This document shows, in pieces, positions 1-5,132 of a stretch of DNA of 5,903 bases. Position 1 is the first letter of the stretch, and every line of letters starts with the position of its first letter. Source of the DNA: an uncultured Clostridia bacterium. Its GTDB lineage: Bacteria > Bacillota > Clostridia > Oscillospirales > Acutalibacteraceae. Below the pieces are notes generated by a model, which ran no database searches, was not told where the DNA came from, and worked only from the letters and a program-made list of their open reading frames with translations. The translations under genes and the position numbers were made by a program. Where the stretch lies: positions 1-5,903 of the forward strand of contig CAMVBD010000107.1 in NCBI GenBank assembly GCA_947165615.1. Direction: 5' to 3'.

Positions 1-1
1 G

Positions 2-811
2 AAAGTCATACTGATCGTTGCCGCGCTTGCCCTCGTAATCGCCGCCGCCTTCGCTGCGGTCTGGTATTTCGTCCTGCGCGAAAAGGCGCCGGACGTGACC
101 GACGCTTCGGCTGAGGCCTCTGCGTCGACGGAGGAAGCCTTGTCCGTCATGCAGACGACGGAAAGCGCGACCGAAGAGGAACCGGCGACCGAGGCGCCGA
201 CGACGGAGCCGGCCACACTCGCGCCGCCGCCCGTCATGGCAAAATATACGGCGGGCAAGTACTACATCCCGACCAAAGGCGGCCTTGCGCTGCGCCGGGA
301 TCACGCAAAATCCGGCACGCTCTACTTTTATATACCGAGGGGCGCGACGATCACCGTGACCGAGATCTGGGAGGGCCCGTCCAACGCGTCGGCGGAACTG
401 CGCTGGTGGGGAAAAACGACCTACAACGGCTACACCGGCTGGTGCTCGCTGTATTACGCGACCGCCCTGTCCATTGAAGTCTACACCTATGAGGACGACG
501 CCTACGTGTTCGACGTGTGGAAGACCGTTTCGGGGGTCTGGAAGTCGGAACTGACGGACGACGTTCTCCGCCTGAAGATCGAAAACGGACAGATCGTTCT
601 GGAACACGGGACCCGGAACGGTTCGACGAAGTCCGTTTACGTCATGGACGGACACGTGACCGGAAATCTGGACGGCAGGATCATGATGCCCGTCACCGTC
701 GACGGCAGTACCGGAAGCATGATCGGCGTGGACCTGTCGCAGGCAAAAAACCACCGCATTGCCGTAAAACTTTCCGACGGCGTGTGGGCGGAATTCTTTG
801 ACAACATCTGA
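2..811 (+). CDS. Membrane-anchored protein with SH3-like domain (5' partial)
   Basis: The reading frame is open from the window edge, so the true start lies upstream; 269 residues are visible. Residues 2-24 form one hydrophobic Ala/Val/Leu/Ile-rich membrane segment, followed by a few charged residues (REK). A low-complexity stalk rich in Ala, Thr, Glu, Ser and Pro covers about residues 30-78, as in proteins that hold a domain away from the membrane. Residues about 82-156 look like a bacterial SH3 (SH3b) domain: a GLALRRDH start, a PRGATITVTE strand and a closing GYTGWCSLYYA motif. The last ~110 residues (two Trp-x-x-x-x-Gly-x-Trp-like beta elements, many short strands) are a domain I do not recognise. 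The topology is probably cytoplasmic N-terminus and extracellular SH3 domain, perhaps wall-sensing or wall-binding. The cytoplasmic part outside the window could be a zinc ribbon or an enzyme. It stops 34 nt before the aminotransferase gene and is probably cotranscribed with it. Confidence 0.75.
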   Translation, partial: KVILIVAALALVIAAAFAAVWYFVLREKAPDVTDASAEASASTEEALSVMQTTESATEEEPATEAPTTEPATLAPPPVMAKYTAGKYYIPTKGGLALRRDHAKSGTLYFYIPRGATITVTEIWEGPSNASAELRWWGKTTYNGYTGWCSLYYATALSIEVYTYEDDAYVFDVWKTVSGVWKSELTDDVLRLKIENGQIVLEHGTRNGSTKSVYVMDGHVTGNLDGRIMMPVTVDGSTGSMIGVDLSQAKNHRIAVKLSDGVWAEFFDNI

Positions 812-813
812 CG

Positions 814-830
814 CGCCGGAAAAACCGGCG
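814..830 (+). promoter_or_regulatory. Hairpin overlapping the aminotransferase ribosome binding site
   Basis: CGCCGG, a five-A loop and CCGGCG form a perfect 6-bp inverted repeat in the 34-nt gap. Its last G is the first base of the GGAAAGGA Shine-Dalgarno sequence (830-837). No T-run follows, so it is not an intrinsic terminator. It could act as an mRNA stability or processing element, or modulate translation of the next gene. The structure is seen directly; any function is inferred. Confidence 0.4.
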
Positions 831-845
831 GAAAGGACATACAGA

Positions 846-2060
846 ATGCGTACCTTTACAAAATCCGATAAACTGCTCAACGTCCGCTACGACGTGCGCG
901 GACCCGTCGTGGACGAGGCCATCCGCATGGAGGAAAACGGCGTCCGCGTCCTGCGGCTCAACATCGGCAATCCGGCGGCCTTCGGCTTTTCGGCGCCGGA
1001 CGAGGTCGTCATGGACATGCAGACGTCGCTGATCGGCGCGGAGGGCTATTCCGACTCCCGCGGCATGTTCTCGGCCAGAAAAGCCATCATGCAGTACGCC
1101 CAGAACAAGCACATCCCGGGCGTGACGATGAAGGATATTTACACCGGTAACGGCGTCAGCGAACTGATCCAGTTGTCCCTGAACGCCCTGCTCGACACCG
1201 GCGACGAGATCCTGATCCCGGCGCCCGACTATCCCATGTGGACGGCGTGCACCCATCTGTCGGGCGGCAAGGCCGTGCATTACCTGTGCGACGAAAAAAG
1301 CGACTGGTATCCCGATCTTGACGACATCGAAAAAAAGATCACCCCGCGCACCAAGGGGCTTGTCATCATCAACCCCAACAACCCCACGGGCGCCAATTAT
1401 AGCCGGGACCTGCTCGAAAAAATCGTCGACGTCTGCCGCCGCCATCAGCTCATCCTGTTTTCGGACGAGATCTACGACCGGCTGCTGATGGACGGGGAGC
1501 AGCACATTTCCGCGGCCTCCCTTGCGCCGGACGTGTTCTGCATCACCTACTCCGGGCTTTCCAAGTCCCACATGGTCTGCGGCTACCGCGTCGGCTGGAT
1601 GATCCTCAGCGGCAACAAGGCCGCCGCCAAGGACTACATCGAGGGGATCAACCTCCTGTCCAACATGCGCCTGTGCTCGAACGTCCCGGGGCAGTCCATC
1701 ATCCAGACCGCGCTCGGCGGCTACCAGAGCGTCAACGAGTACGTCGTGCCTGGCGGGCGCATCTACGAGCAGCGCGAGGTCATTTTTGACGCGCTCAATT
1801 CCATTCCGGGCGTGTCCGCCGTCAAGCCCAAGGCCGCGTTTTACATCTTCCCGCGCTTTGATCCCGAAAAATTCCACCTGACGGACGACGTGCGGTTCGC
1901 GCTCGATTTCCTGCGCGAGAAAAAGGTCCTGCTGGTCCCGGGCTCGGGCTTCAATTACCCGACCCCCGACCATATGCGCATCGTCTATCTGCCCCGCGTG
2001 GAGGTCCTGCGGGAAGCGACGGATAAGCTCGCGGACTTTTTGTCCCGGTACCGTCAGTAA
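846..2060 (+). CDS. alaA: Glutamate-pyruvate aminotransferase, AlaA type (PLP-dependent, class I/II)
   Basis: The 404-residue product matches the length of E. coli AlaA (405 aa), and the alignment I recall is nearly gapless: YDVRGPVVDEA, LRLNIGNPAAFGF, DIYTGNGVSELIQLS, KAVHYLCDEKSDW, ITPRTKGLVIINPNNPTGA and MRLCSNVPGQSIIQTALGGYQ all have direct counterparts. It should transfer the amino group between glutamate and pyruvate in the cytoplasm, using pyridoxal phosphate. Visible cofactor and substrate residues are N179 (NPNNPTG), D207 and Y210 (SDEIYD), the Schiff-base lysine K240 (GLSKSH) and the carboxylate-binding R378 (HMRIVYLPR); these are the numbers used for the E. coli enzyme. The ATG at 846 is chosen because GGAAAGGA lies 8 nt upstream and the protein then begins like AlaA; an in-frame TTG at 798 would add 16 unrelated residues overlapping the previous gene. 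The nicotinamidase gene follows after 10 nt. The exact amino-acid preference within this subfamily is inferred. Confidence 0.93.
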   Translation: MRTFTKSDKLLNVRYDVRGPVVDEAIRMEENGVRVLRLNIGNPAAFGFSAPDEVVMDMQTSLIGAEGYSDSRGMFSARKAIMQYAQNKHIPGVTMKDIYTGNGVSELIQLSLNALLDTGDEILIPAPDYPMWTACTHLSGGKAVHYLCDEKSDWYPDLDDIEKKITPRTKGLVIINPNNPTGANYSRDLLEKIVDVCRRHQLILFSDEIYDRLLMDGEQHISAASLAPDVFCITYSGLSKSHMVCGYRVGWMILSGNKAAAKDYIEGINLLSNMRLCSNVPGQSIIQTALGGYQSVNEYVVPGGRIYEQREVIFDALNSIPGVSAVKPKAAFYIFPRFDPEKFHLTDDVRFALDFLREKKVLLVPGSGFNYPTPDHMRIVYLPRVEVLREATDKLADFLSRYRQ

Positions 2061-2070
2061 GGAGGCCGCC

Positions 2071-2598
2071 ATGAAACGGTTTTTGGTCGTTGTGGATATG
2101 CAGAAGGACTTTGTGGACGGGGCGCTCGGCACAAAAGAGGCCGTCGCCATCGCCCCCGCCGCGGCAGAAAAGATCCGCGCCTTTGACGGGGAAATTTTCG
2201 TCACCTTCGACACGCATTTTGAAAATTACATGGAGACGGCAGAGGGCAGACGCCTGCCCGTGCCGCACTGCATCAAGGGGACGCCCGGCTGGGAGCTGGA
2301 CGAGACCGTCGCCGGGGCGCTGGCGGGAAAGCCGTACACCCCCGTGGAAAAATACACCTTCGGCGCGAAGAACCTGCCCGCCGTCCTCGAAAACGCGGCA
2401 AGGGGCGAGGATTTTTCGGTCGAGCTCATCGGGCTTTGCACCGACATCTGCGTCATTTCGAACGCTTTGCTCTTAAAGGCGTTCTTTCCCGAAAAGGACA
2501 TTTCGGTCGACCCCCGCTGCGCGGCCGGCGTGACCCCGGCTCTTCACGACGCGGCGCTTCTGACCATGAAAAGCTGCCAGATCGGCGTAAAGGACTGA
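2071..2598 (+). CDS. pncA: Nicotinamidase-like cysteine hydrolase (isochorismatase superfamily)
   Basis: This is a 175-residue cytoplasmic alpha/beta hydrolase of the isochorismatase-like superfamily. The catalytic triad is D9 (VVVDMQKDF), K94 (PVEKYTF) and C127 (GLCTDICVISNA). The zinc ligands typical of nicotinamidases are also present: D47 and H49 (TFDTHFENY) and H66 (LPVPHCIKGT). That metal set favours nicotinamide-to-nicotinate deamidation in NAD salvage over isochorismate or other cysteine hydrolase activity. At 175 residues it is close to compact archaeal and clostridial nicotinamidases and shorter than E. coli PncA. GGAGG at 2061-2065, directly after the aminotransferase stop codon and 5 nt before the ATG, supports both the start and translation from the same mRNA. 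Ammonia or nicotinate metabolism is not otherwise represented nearby, so the pairing with alaA may be incidental. Confidence 0.82.
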   Translation: MKRFLVVVDMQKDFVDGALGTKEAVAIAPAAAEKIRAFDGEIFVTFDTHFENYMETAEGRRLPVPHCIKGTPGWELDETVAGALAGKPYTPVEKYTFGAKNLPAVLENAARGEDFSVELIGLCTDICVISNALLLKAFFPEKDISVDPRCAAGVTPALHDAALLTMKSCQIGVKD

Positions 2599-2630
2599 GC
2601 GGATTTCGACATACAGGCAGGATTTGCCCG

Positions 2631-2659
2631 TTGCATTTCGGAGAATTCTTTGTTACAAT
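2631..2659 (+). promoter_or_regulatory. Sigma-A type promoter with extended -10
   Basis: TTGCAT (2631-2636) and TACAAT (2654-2659) are separated by exactly 17 nt, and a TG dinucleotide at 2651-2652 gives an extended -10 element. The region is AT-richer than the surrounding genes. Transcription would begin near 2666, giving a leader of about 25 nt before the ATG at 2691, with GGGAGG at 2678-2683 as ribosome binding site. It should drive the two secreted-protein genes separately from the alaA-pncA operon. Confidence 0.75.
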
Positions 2660-2690
2660 GGTTTCATAAAACGAAACGGGAGGAAAAAAT

Positions 2691-3557
2691 ATGAAAAAGT
2701 CAATCAAACGCGTACTTTCTGTTCTTCTGACGTGCCTGCTGGCCGTGTCTCTTCTGCTGCCCGTCCTTGCCGCCGCCATCGGCGACGTGGACAAGGACGC
2801 CAAGGTGACGGCCTCGGACGCGCGTCTGGCGCTCAGAGCCGCCGTGGGCCTGGAAACCTACGCCTCCGGCAGTGAGGAATTCGTCGCTGCGGATGTCGAC
2901 TTTGACGGCAAGGTGACCGCCTCCGACGCCAGACTCATCCTGCGCGCTGCCGTGGGTCTGGAGGAACTGGGCGGCATGAACGAATACGACATCCTCAGAA
3001 GCGGCGTGTTTGAGATCGTCGCCGAAATGGACGACGGAACCGCCGTAAATCCCATGCACATGGCAATGGCTGCAAACGGCGACACGTATATGGAGGCTCC
3101 GATGGACGGAATAACGGTCGGGATCCTGATCCGGACCGAGACCGTGCTGCTGGTCAAGACGCAGAAAATGTACATGATCAACCACGACGCCAAGACCTAC
3201 ACAGACGCGAGCATCATCTCCACCATCATCCCCGATTTTAACCTGTCCGATCTGACCGGCGCCATCCAGGAGAGCGGCTTTACGGACCTGCCGGCGCTGT
3301 CCGACGCGACGAGCGTGACGGACGGGACGTTCGAGGAGACGCCGTGCAAGGTCTATTCGTTCCTGAACGAAGAGACCGGCGCCGAGACCCGCATTTATAT
3401 GAACGGCAATAAACTTCTTGCCATGGAACAGCTCCAAACCGGCAACCGCGTGTCCGTCATGCGCTTTACCTCCGTTTCCAAGTCCTTCCCGGCCTTTCCG
3501 CCCGCTGGCTACGCGAAACAGGACATCCTGAAGTTCATGGCAGCCATGGAGCCGTAA
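2691..3557 (+). CDS. Secreted protein with N-terminal type I dockerin and LolA-like C-terminal domain
   Basis: The 288-residue product starts with a Sec signal peptide (MKKSIKR, hydrophobic core to about residue 27, small residues LAAA for cleavage). A type I dockerin follows directly: repeat 1 has the calcium ligands D32, D34, D36, K38 (backbone) and D43; repeat 2 has D68, D70, D72, K74 and D79. Each is followed by a near-identical helix (RLxLRAAVGLE). Dockerins bind cohesins on scaffoldins or on the cell surface. Residues about 98-288 contain no recognisable carbohydrate-active domain; the pattern of a strand with MAANGDTYME, then KTQKMYMINHDAKTYTD, then late strands with RIYMNGNKLLAMEQ, resembles LolA/LppX-like or DUF4412-like lipid- or ligand-binding folds. 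This last assignment is a fold-level guess. GGGAGG 7 nt before the ATG supports the start. The hydrolase gene follows after 20 nt. An N-terminal dockerin is the less common placement. Confidence 0.85.
   Translation: MKKSIKRVLSVLLTCLLAVSLLLPVLAAAIGDVDKDAKVTASDARLALRAAVGLETYASGSEEFVAADVDFDGKVTASDARLILRAAVGLEELGGMNEYDILRSGVFEIVAEMDDGTAVNPMHMAMAANGDTYMEAPMDGITVGILIRTETVLLVKTQKMYMINHDAKTYTDASIISTIIPDFNLSDLTGAIQESGFTDLPALSDATSVTDGTFEETPCKVYSFLNEETGAETRIYMNGNKLLAMEQLQTGNRVSVMRFTSVSKSFPAFPPAGYAKQDILKFMAAMEP
2784..2963 (+). repeat. Duplicated dockerin F-hand repeats
   Basis: Two 24-codon coding repeats, 2784-2855 and 2892-2963, encode the two calcium-binding halves of the dockerin. They match at DVD, then KVTASDARL, then LRAAVGLE, while nucleotide identity is clearly lower at third positions. 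This is an old duplication held by selection on the protein, not a recent DNA duplication. A 12-codon linker (about TYASGSEEFVAA) separates them. Confidence 0.85.
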
Positions 3558-3577
3558 ACGGCTGAAAGGAGTTTCTT

Positions 3578-4621
3578 ATGACGAAGTACCTCAGACCGAT
3601 CCTCAGCGTTTTTTTGTGCGTCTGTCTTTTGACGGCCGTCCTGCCCGCCGCCTTTGCCGTCTCGGTAAGCGAAGGCGAGGGCGCGCTCAGAAGCCAGTGG
3701 AAGCGGGGAGAGGGCCCCTCCGTTGCGGGGTACAGCCTCGATTACAGTTACTTTGAGCCGGAGGCGGCAAAGAGGGCTGCCCTGCCGCTGTTCGTCTTTA
3801 TGGCGGGCGTGGGGGAGGGGACCAGCCCCGGCAAGGAACTGACCGCAAACTCCTTCTGCCTTTGGTCTTCGGAAGAGTATCAGGCGCGGGTCGTAAACGC
3901 CCCCGGTGCGTATCTGCTCATTTTACGCGCGCCGGAGCCCGTGTATTTCGACACCTGCCCGACGGCGAGCGTGCACGCCGCTGTTTCGGACTTTGCCGAA
4001 AAGCATAACGTGGACAGAAACCGCATTTACGCCCTCGGCTGGTGCGTCGGCGCAAACGGCGCCGTGCGCCTTGTGCAGGAGCATCCGGACTGTTACGCCG
4101 GACTTGTCGCGTTTTCCATGCGCAGAAGCCTGTCGGACGCCGACGTCGCCGCCCTTCAAAACACCGCCGTGTGGCTGCTCGGCTGCACAAACGACTCCTA
4201 TTCCGTCTACAGCATGTACACGTCCCCCGCGTGGTCGAACCTCAAAGCCGGCGCCGCCGACAAAGCGCGGGTCCGTCTGACCTCCTGCACCGCCGCGCCG
4301 GACGCCGGCCTGCTGTTCAACCACCACATGTGGCTGCTCGGCGAGCAGGACTACGCGCCGGCCACGTCGCGCTACACGAACCTGAAAACCGTGGACGGCG
4401 CCGGCAAAACCGTCGAAAATCCCGACTTTATTCACTGGCTTTCGTCTCAGTACCTGCGTACACAGGGAACCGCGCCGTCCGAGGACGCCCCCAAATGTAC
4501 CTGCGACTGCCATTCGTCCAACGTCTTTACAAAGATCGTGTGGTTCTTTAAGACCCTTGTCTGGCGTCTGACCGGAAATGAAGCCCGCCGCGTGTGCGAA
4601 TGCGGCAAACGGCACTGGTGA
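3578..4621 (+). CDS. Secreted alpha/beta hydrolase, feruloyl esterase / PHB depolymerase-like, with Cys nucleophile
   Basis: The 347-residue product has a signal peptide ending near PAAFA (cleavage after about A27). The body follows the extracellular esterase/PHB-depolymerase pattern: LPLFVFMAGVGEG (oxyanion strand, 70-81), HNVDRNRIYALGWCVGANGA (nucleophile elbow, 143-162), AVWLLGCTNDSYSVYSM (acid strand, 197-213) and HHMWLL (249-254). The nucleophile is C156 in a G-x-C-x-G elbow where relatives carry Ser; D206 and H250 (or H249) would complete the triad. The oxyanion HG motif reads AG (A76-G77). It may hydrolyse esters with a cysteine nucleophile, as dienelactone hydrolases do, or it may have lost activity; the substrate is unknown. 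Residues 307-347 form a separate Cys-rich tail. The start is set by AAAGGAG (3565-3571) 6 nt before the ATG; the gene lies 20 nt after the dockerin gene and shares its promoter. Confidence 0.8.
   Translation: MTKYLRPILSVFLCVCLLTAVLPAAFAVSVSEGEGALRSQWKRGEGPSVAGYSLDYSYFEPEAAKRAALPLFVFMAGVGEGTSPGKELTANSFCLWSSEEYQARVVNAPGAYLLILRAPEPVYFDTCPTASVHAAVSDFAEKHNVDRNRIYALGWCVGANGAVRLVQEHPDCYAGLVAFSMRRSLSDADVAALQNTAVWLLGCTNDSYSVYSMYTSPAWSNLKAGAADKARVRLTSCTAAPDAGLLFNHHMWLLGEQDYAPATSRYTNLKTVDGAGKTVENPDFIHWLSSQYLRTQGTAPSEDAPKCTCDCHSSNVFTKIVWFFKTLVWRLTGNEARRVCECGKRHW
4496..4618 (+). other. C-terminal Cys-rich hydrophobic tail of the hydrolase
   Basis: After a short linker (about residues 295-306) the hydrolase ends with CTCDCH (307-312), an aromatic hydrophobic stretch NVFTKIVWFFKTLVWRL (315-331), then CECGKRH and a final W (340-347). 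The C-x-C-x-C-H and C-x-C-G-x-x-H clusters on both sides of a membrane-friendly helix suggest a small metal-binding or disulfide-bonded anchoring module. I recall similar endings on other secreted clostridial proteins but cannot name a family. Function is inferred. Confidence 0.55.
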
Positions 4622-4624
4622 GGG

Positions 4625-4694
4625 GCTCGTGGGTCGTGGCTCGTGACTCGTGGCTCGTGGGTCGTGGGTCGTGGCTCGTGACTCGTGGGTCGTG
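4625..4694 (+). repeat. Heptanucleotide tandem array, 10 copies
   Basis: Ten uninterrupted 7-nt units share the pattern (G/A)(G/C)TCGTG. With C = GCTCGTG, G = GGTCGTG and A = ACTCGTG, the order is C-G-C-A-C-G-G-C-A-G. Units 2-4 repeat as units 7-9, which suggests growth by copying of blocks. The array begins 3 nt after the hydrolase stop codon and lies in the 3' untranslated region of that operon. Seven is not a multiple of three and no gene is supported here. It resembles the short tandem heptamer repeats known from cyanobacteria in type, not in sequence. Confidence 0.9.
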
Positions 4695-4734
4695 GTCTCC
4701 GCTGCCGCGTCGGTCGTTGCTTCGGCTTCGCCGA

Positions 4735-4751
4735 GGTCGCCGCCGGCGACC
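4735..4751. other. Perfect GC-rich hairpin upstream of terminator
   Basis: GGTCGCC, loop GCC, GGCGACC: a perfect 7-bp inverted repeat with a 3-nt loop. A weaker hairpin (TCGGC at 4722-4726 with GCCGA at 4730-4734) lies just before it. Neither has a T-run, so they are not terminators by themselves; they could protect the mRNA 3' end or belong to a small interspersed palindromic element. Confidence 0.5.
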
Positions 4752-4768
4752 CGTGCCCTCTATCCAAC

Positions 4769-4801
4769 AAAAAAAAGCCCGACAGGATCGGGCTTTTTTT
4801 A
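4769..4801. terminator. Bidirectional intrinsic terminator
   Basis: GCCCGA (4777-4782), loop CAGGA, TCGGGC (4788-4793), flanked by eight A (4769-4776) and seven T (4794-4800). The A and T runs lengthen the stem and serve as the U-tract on either strand. It ends the dockerin-hydrolase transcript on + and the mazG-hup transcript on -, whose last stop codon is at 4814-4816. This is a textbook shared terminator between convergent operons. Confidence 0.95.
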
Positions 4802-4813
4802 TTGGTATATCGC

Positions 4814-5086
4814 TTATTTGACGGCGTTCTTCAGCGCGGCGCCCGCCTTGAAAGCGGGGACTTTGGAAGCCGCGATCTTGAGGGGCTCGCCGGTCTGGAG
4901 ATTGCGGCCTTCTCTTTCCGCTCTTTCGCGGATCTCAAAGGTTCCGAAACCGGTCAACTGCACCTTATCGCCCTTTGCAAGCGCCTCGGTCACAGCCTCG
5001 GTCAGGGCCTTCAGCGCGGCCTCCGTATCCTTCTGAGAAAGATTTGCCTTTTCGGCGGCAGCTTTCACAAGTTCAGCTTTATTCAT
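4814..5086 (-). CDS. hup: HU family DNA-binding protein
   Basis: The 90-residue product is a small, basic histone-like protein that bends and packs DNA as a dimer. The HU fold is clear: N-terminal helices (MNKAELVKAAAEKANLSQKD), the KVQLTGFGTFEIRER core with F47 and G48, the DNA-binding arm (about 52-75) and the ASKVPAFKAG plus ALKNAVK ending. At the arm tip, R61-N62 is followed by L63 where HU normally has the DNA-intercalating proline (GRNPQTG); codon CTC is seen at 4898-4900 in complement. Two ATGs stand in tandem (5087-5089 and 5084-5086). The inner one is chosen because it gives the usual MNKAEL start and a 7-nt spacing from AGGAGG (5094-5099), against 4 nt for the outer one. It lies about 45 nt after mazG and is probably cotranscribed with it. 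Confidence 0.95.
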   Translation of the reverse strand: MNKAELVKAAAEKANLSQKDTEAALKALTEAVTEALAKGDKVQLTGFGTFEIRERAEREGRNLQTGEPLKIAASKVPAFKAGAALKNAVK

Positions 5087-5118
5087 CATTTTCCCTCCTT
5101 TGTCGTTTACTTATTCAA

Positions 5119-5132
5119 AAGCGAAATCGCTT
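5119..5132 (-). other. Short inverted repeat between mazG and hup
   Basis: AAGCGA and TCGCTT flank two bases, or equivalently a 5-bp stem with a 4-nt loop, overlapping the mazG stop codon. On the - strand it is followed by a few T residues. It is too short to be a convincing terminator; partial attenuation or mRNA processing between mazG and hup is possible. Confidence 0.25.

Noticed and set aside
95..97. GTG as the start of the SH3-like protein
   Set aside because: The frame continues upstream through a clear transmembrane segment to the window edge, so this GTG is an internal valine.
798..845. TTG start for the aminotransferase
   Set aside because: It would overlap the previous gene, lacks a ribosome binding site and adds residues absent from AlaA; the ATG at 846 has GGAAAGGA at good spacing.
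693..2213. Very long antisense open frame (506 codons) over the aminotransferase gene
   Set aside because: It is the mirror of a GC-rich, well-conserved gene. The translation is low in complexity (Val/Asp/Gly/Arg-rich) without domain pattern, and the sense frame matches AlaA along its whole length.
2616..2628. Terminator after pncA (GGCA...TGCC)
   Set aside because: Only a 4-bp stem without a T-run; alaA-pncA transcripts may read through into the next operon.
4042..4551. Arg-rich open frame inside the hydrolase gene
   Set aside because: Out-of-frame shadow of a GC-rich gene, with arginine-rich low-complexity translation and no start signal.
4625..4694. CRISPR array
   Set aside because: Units are 7 nt and contiguous, with no spacers and no cas genes.
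4594..5036. Open frames translating the heptamer array (RGSWVVARDSW-type peptides)
   Set aside because: They arise from reading a 7-nt repeat in all frames, run across the terminator and oppose the HU gene; no ribosome binding site supports them.
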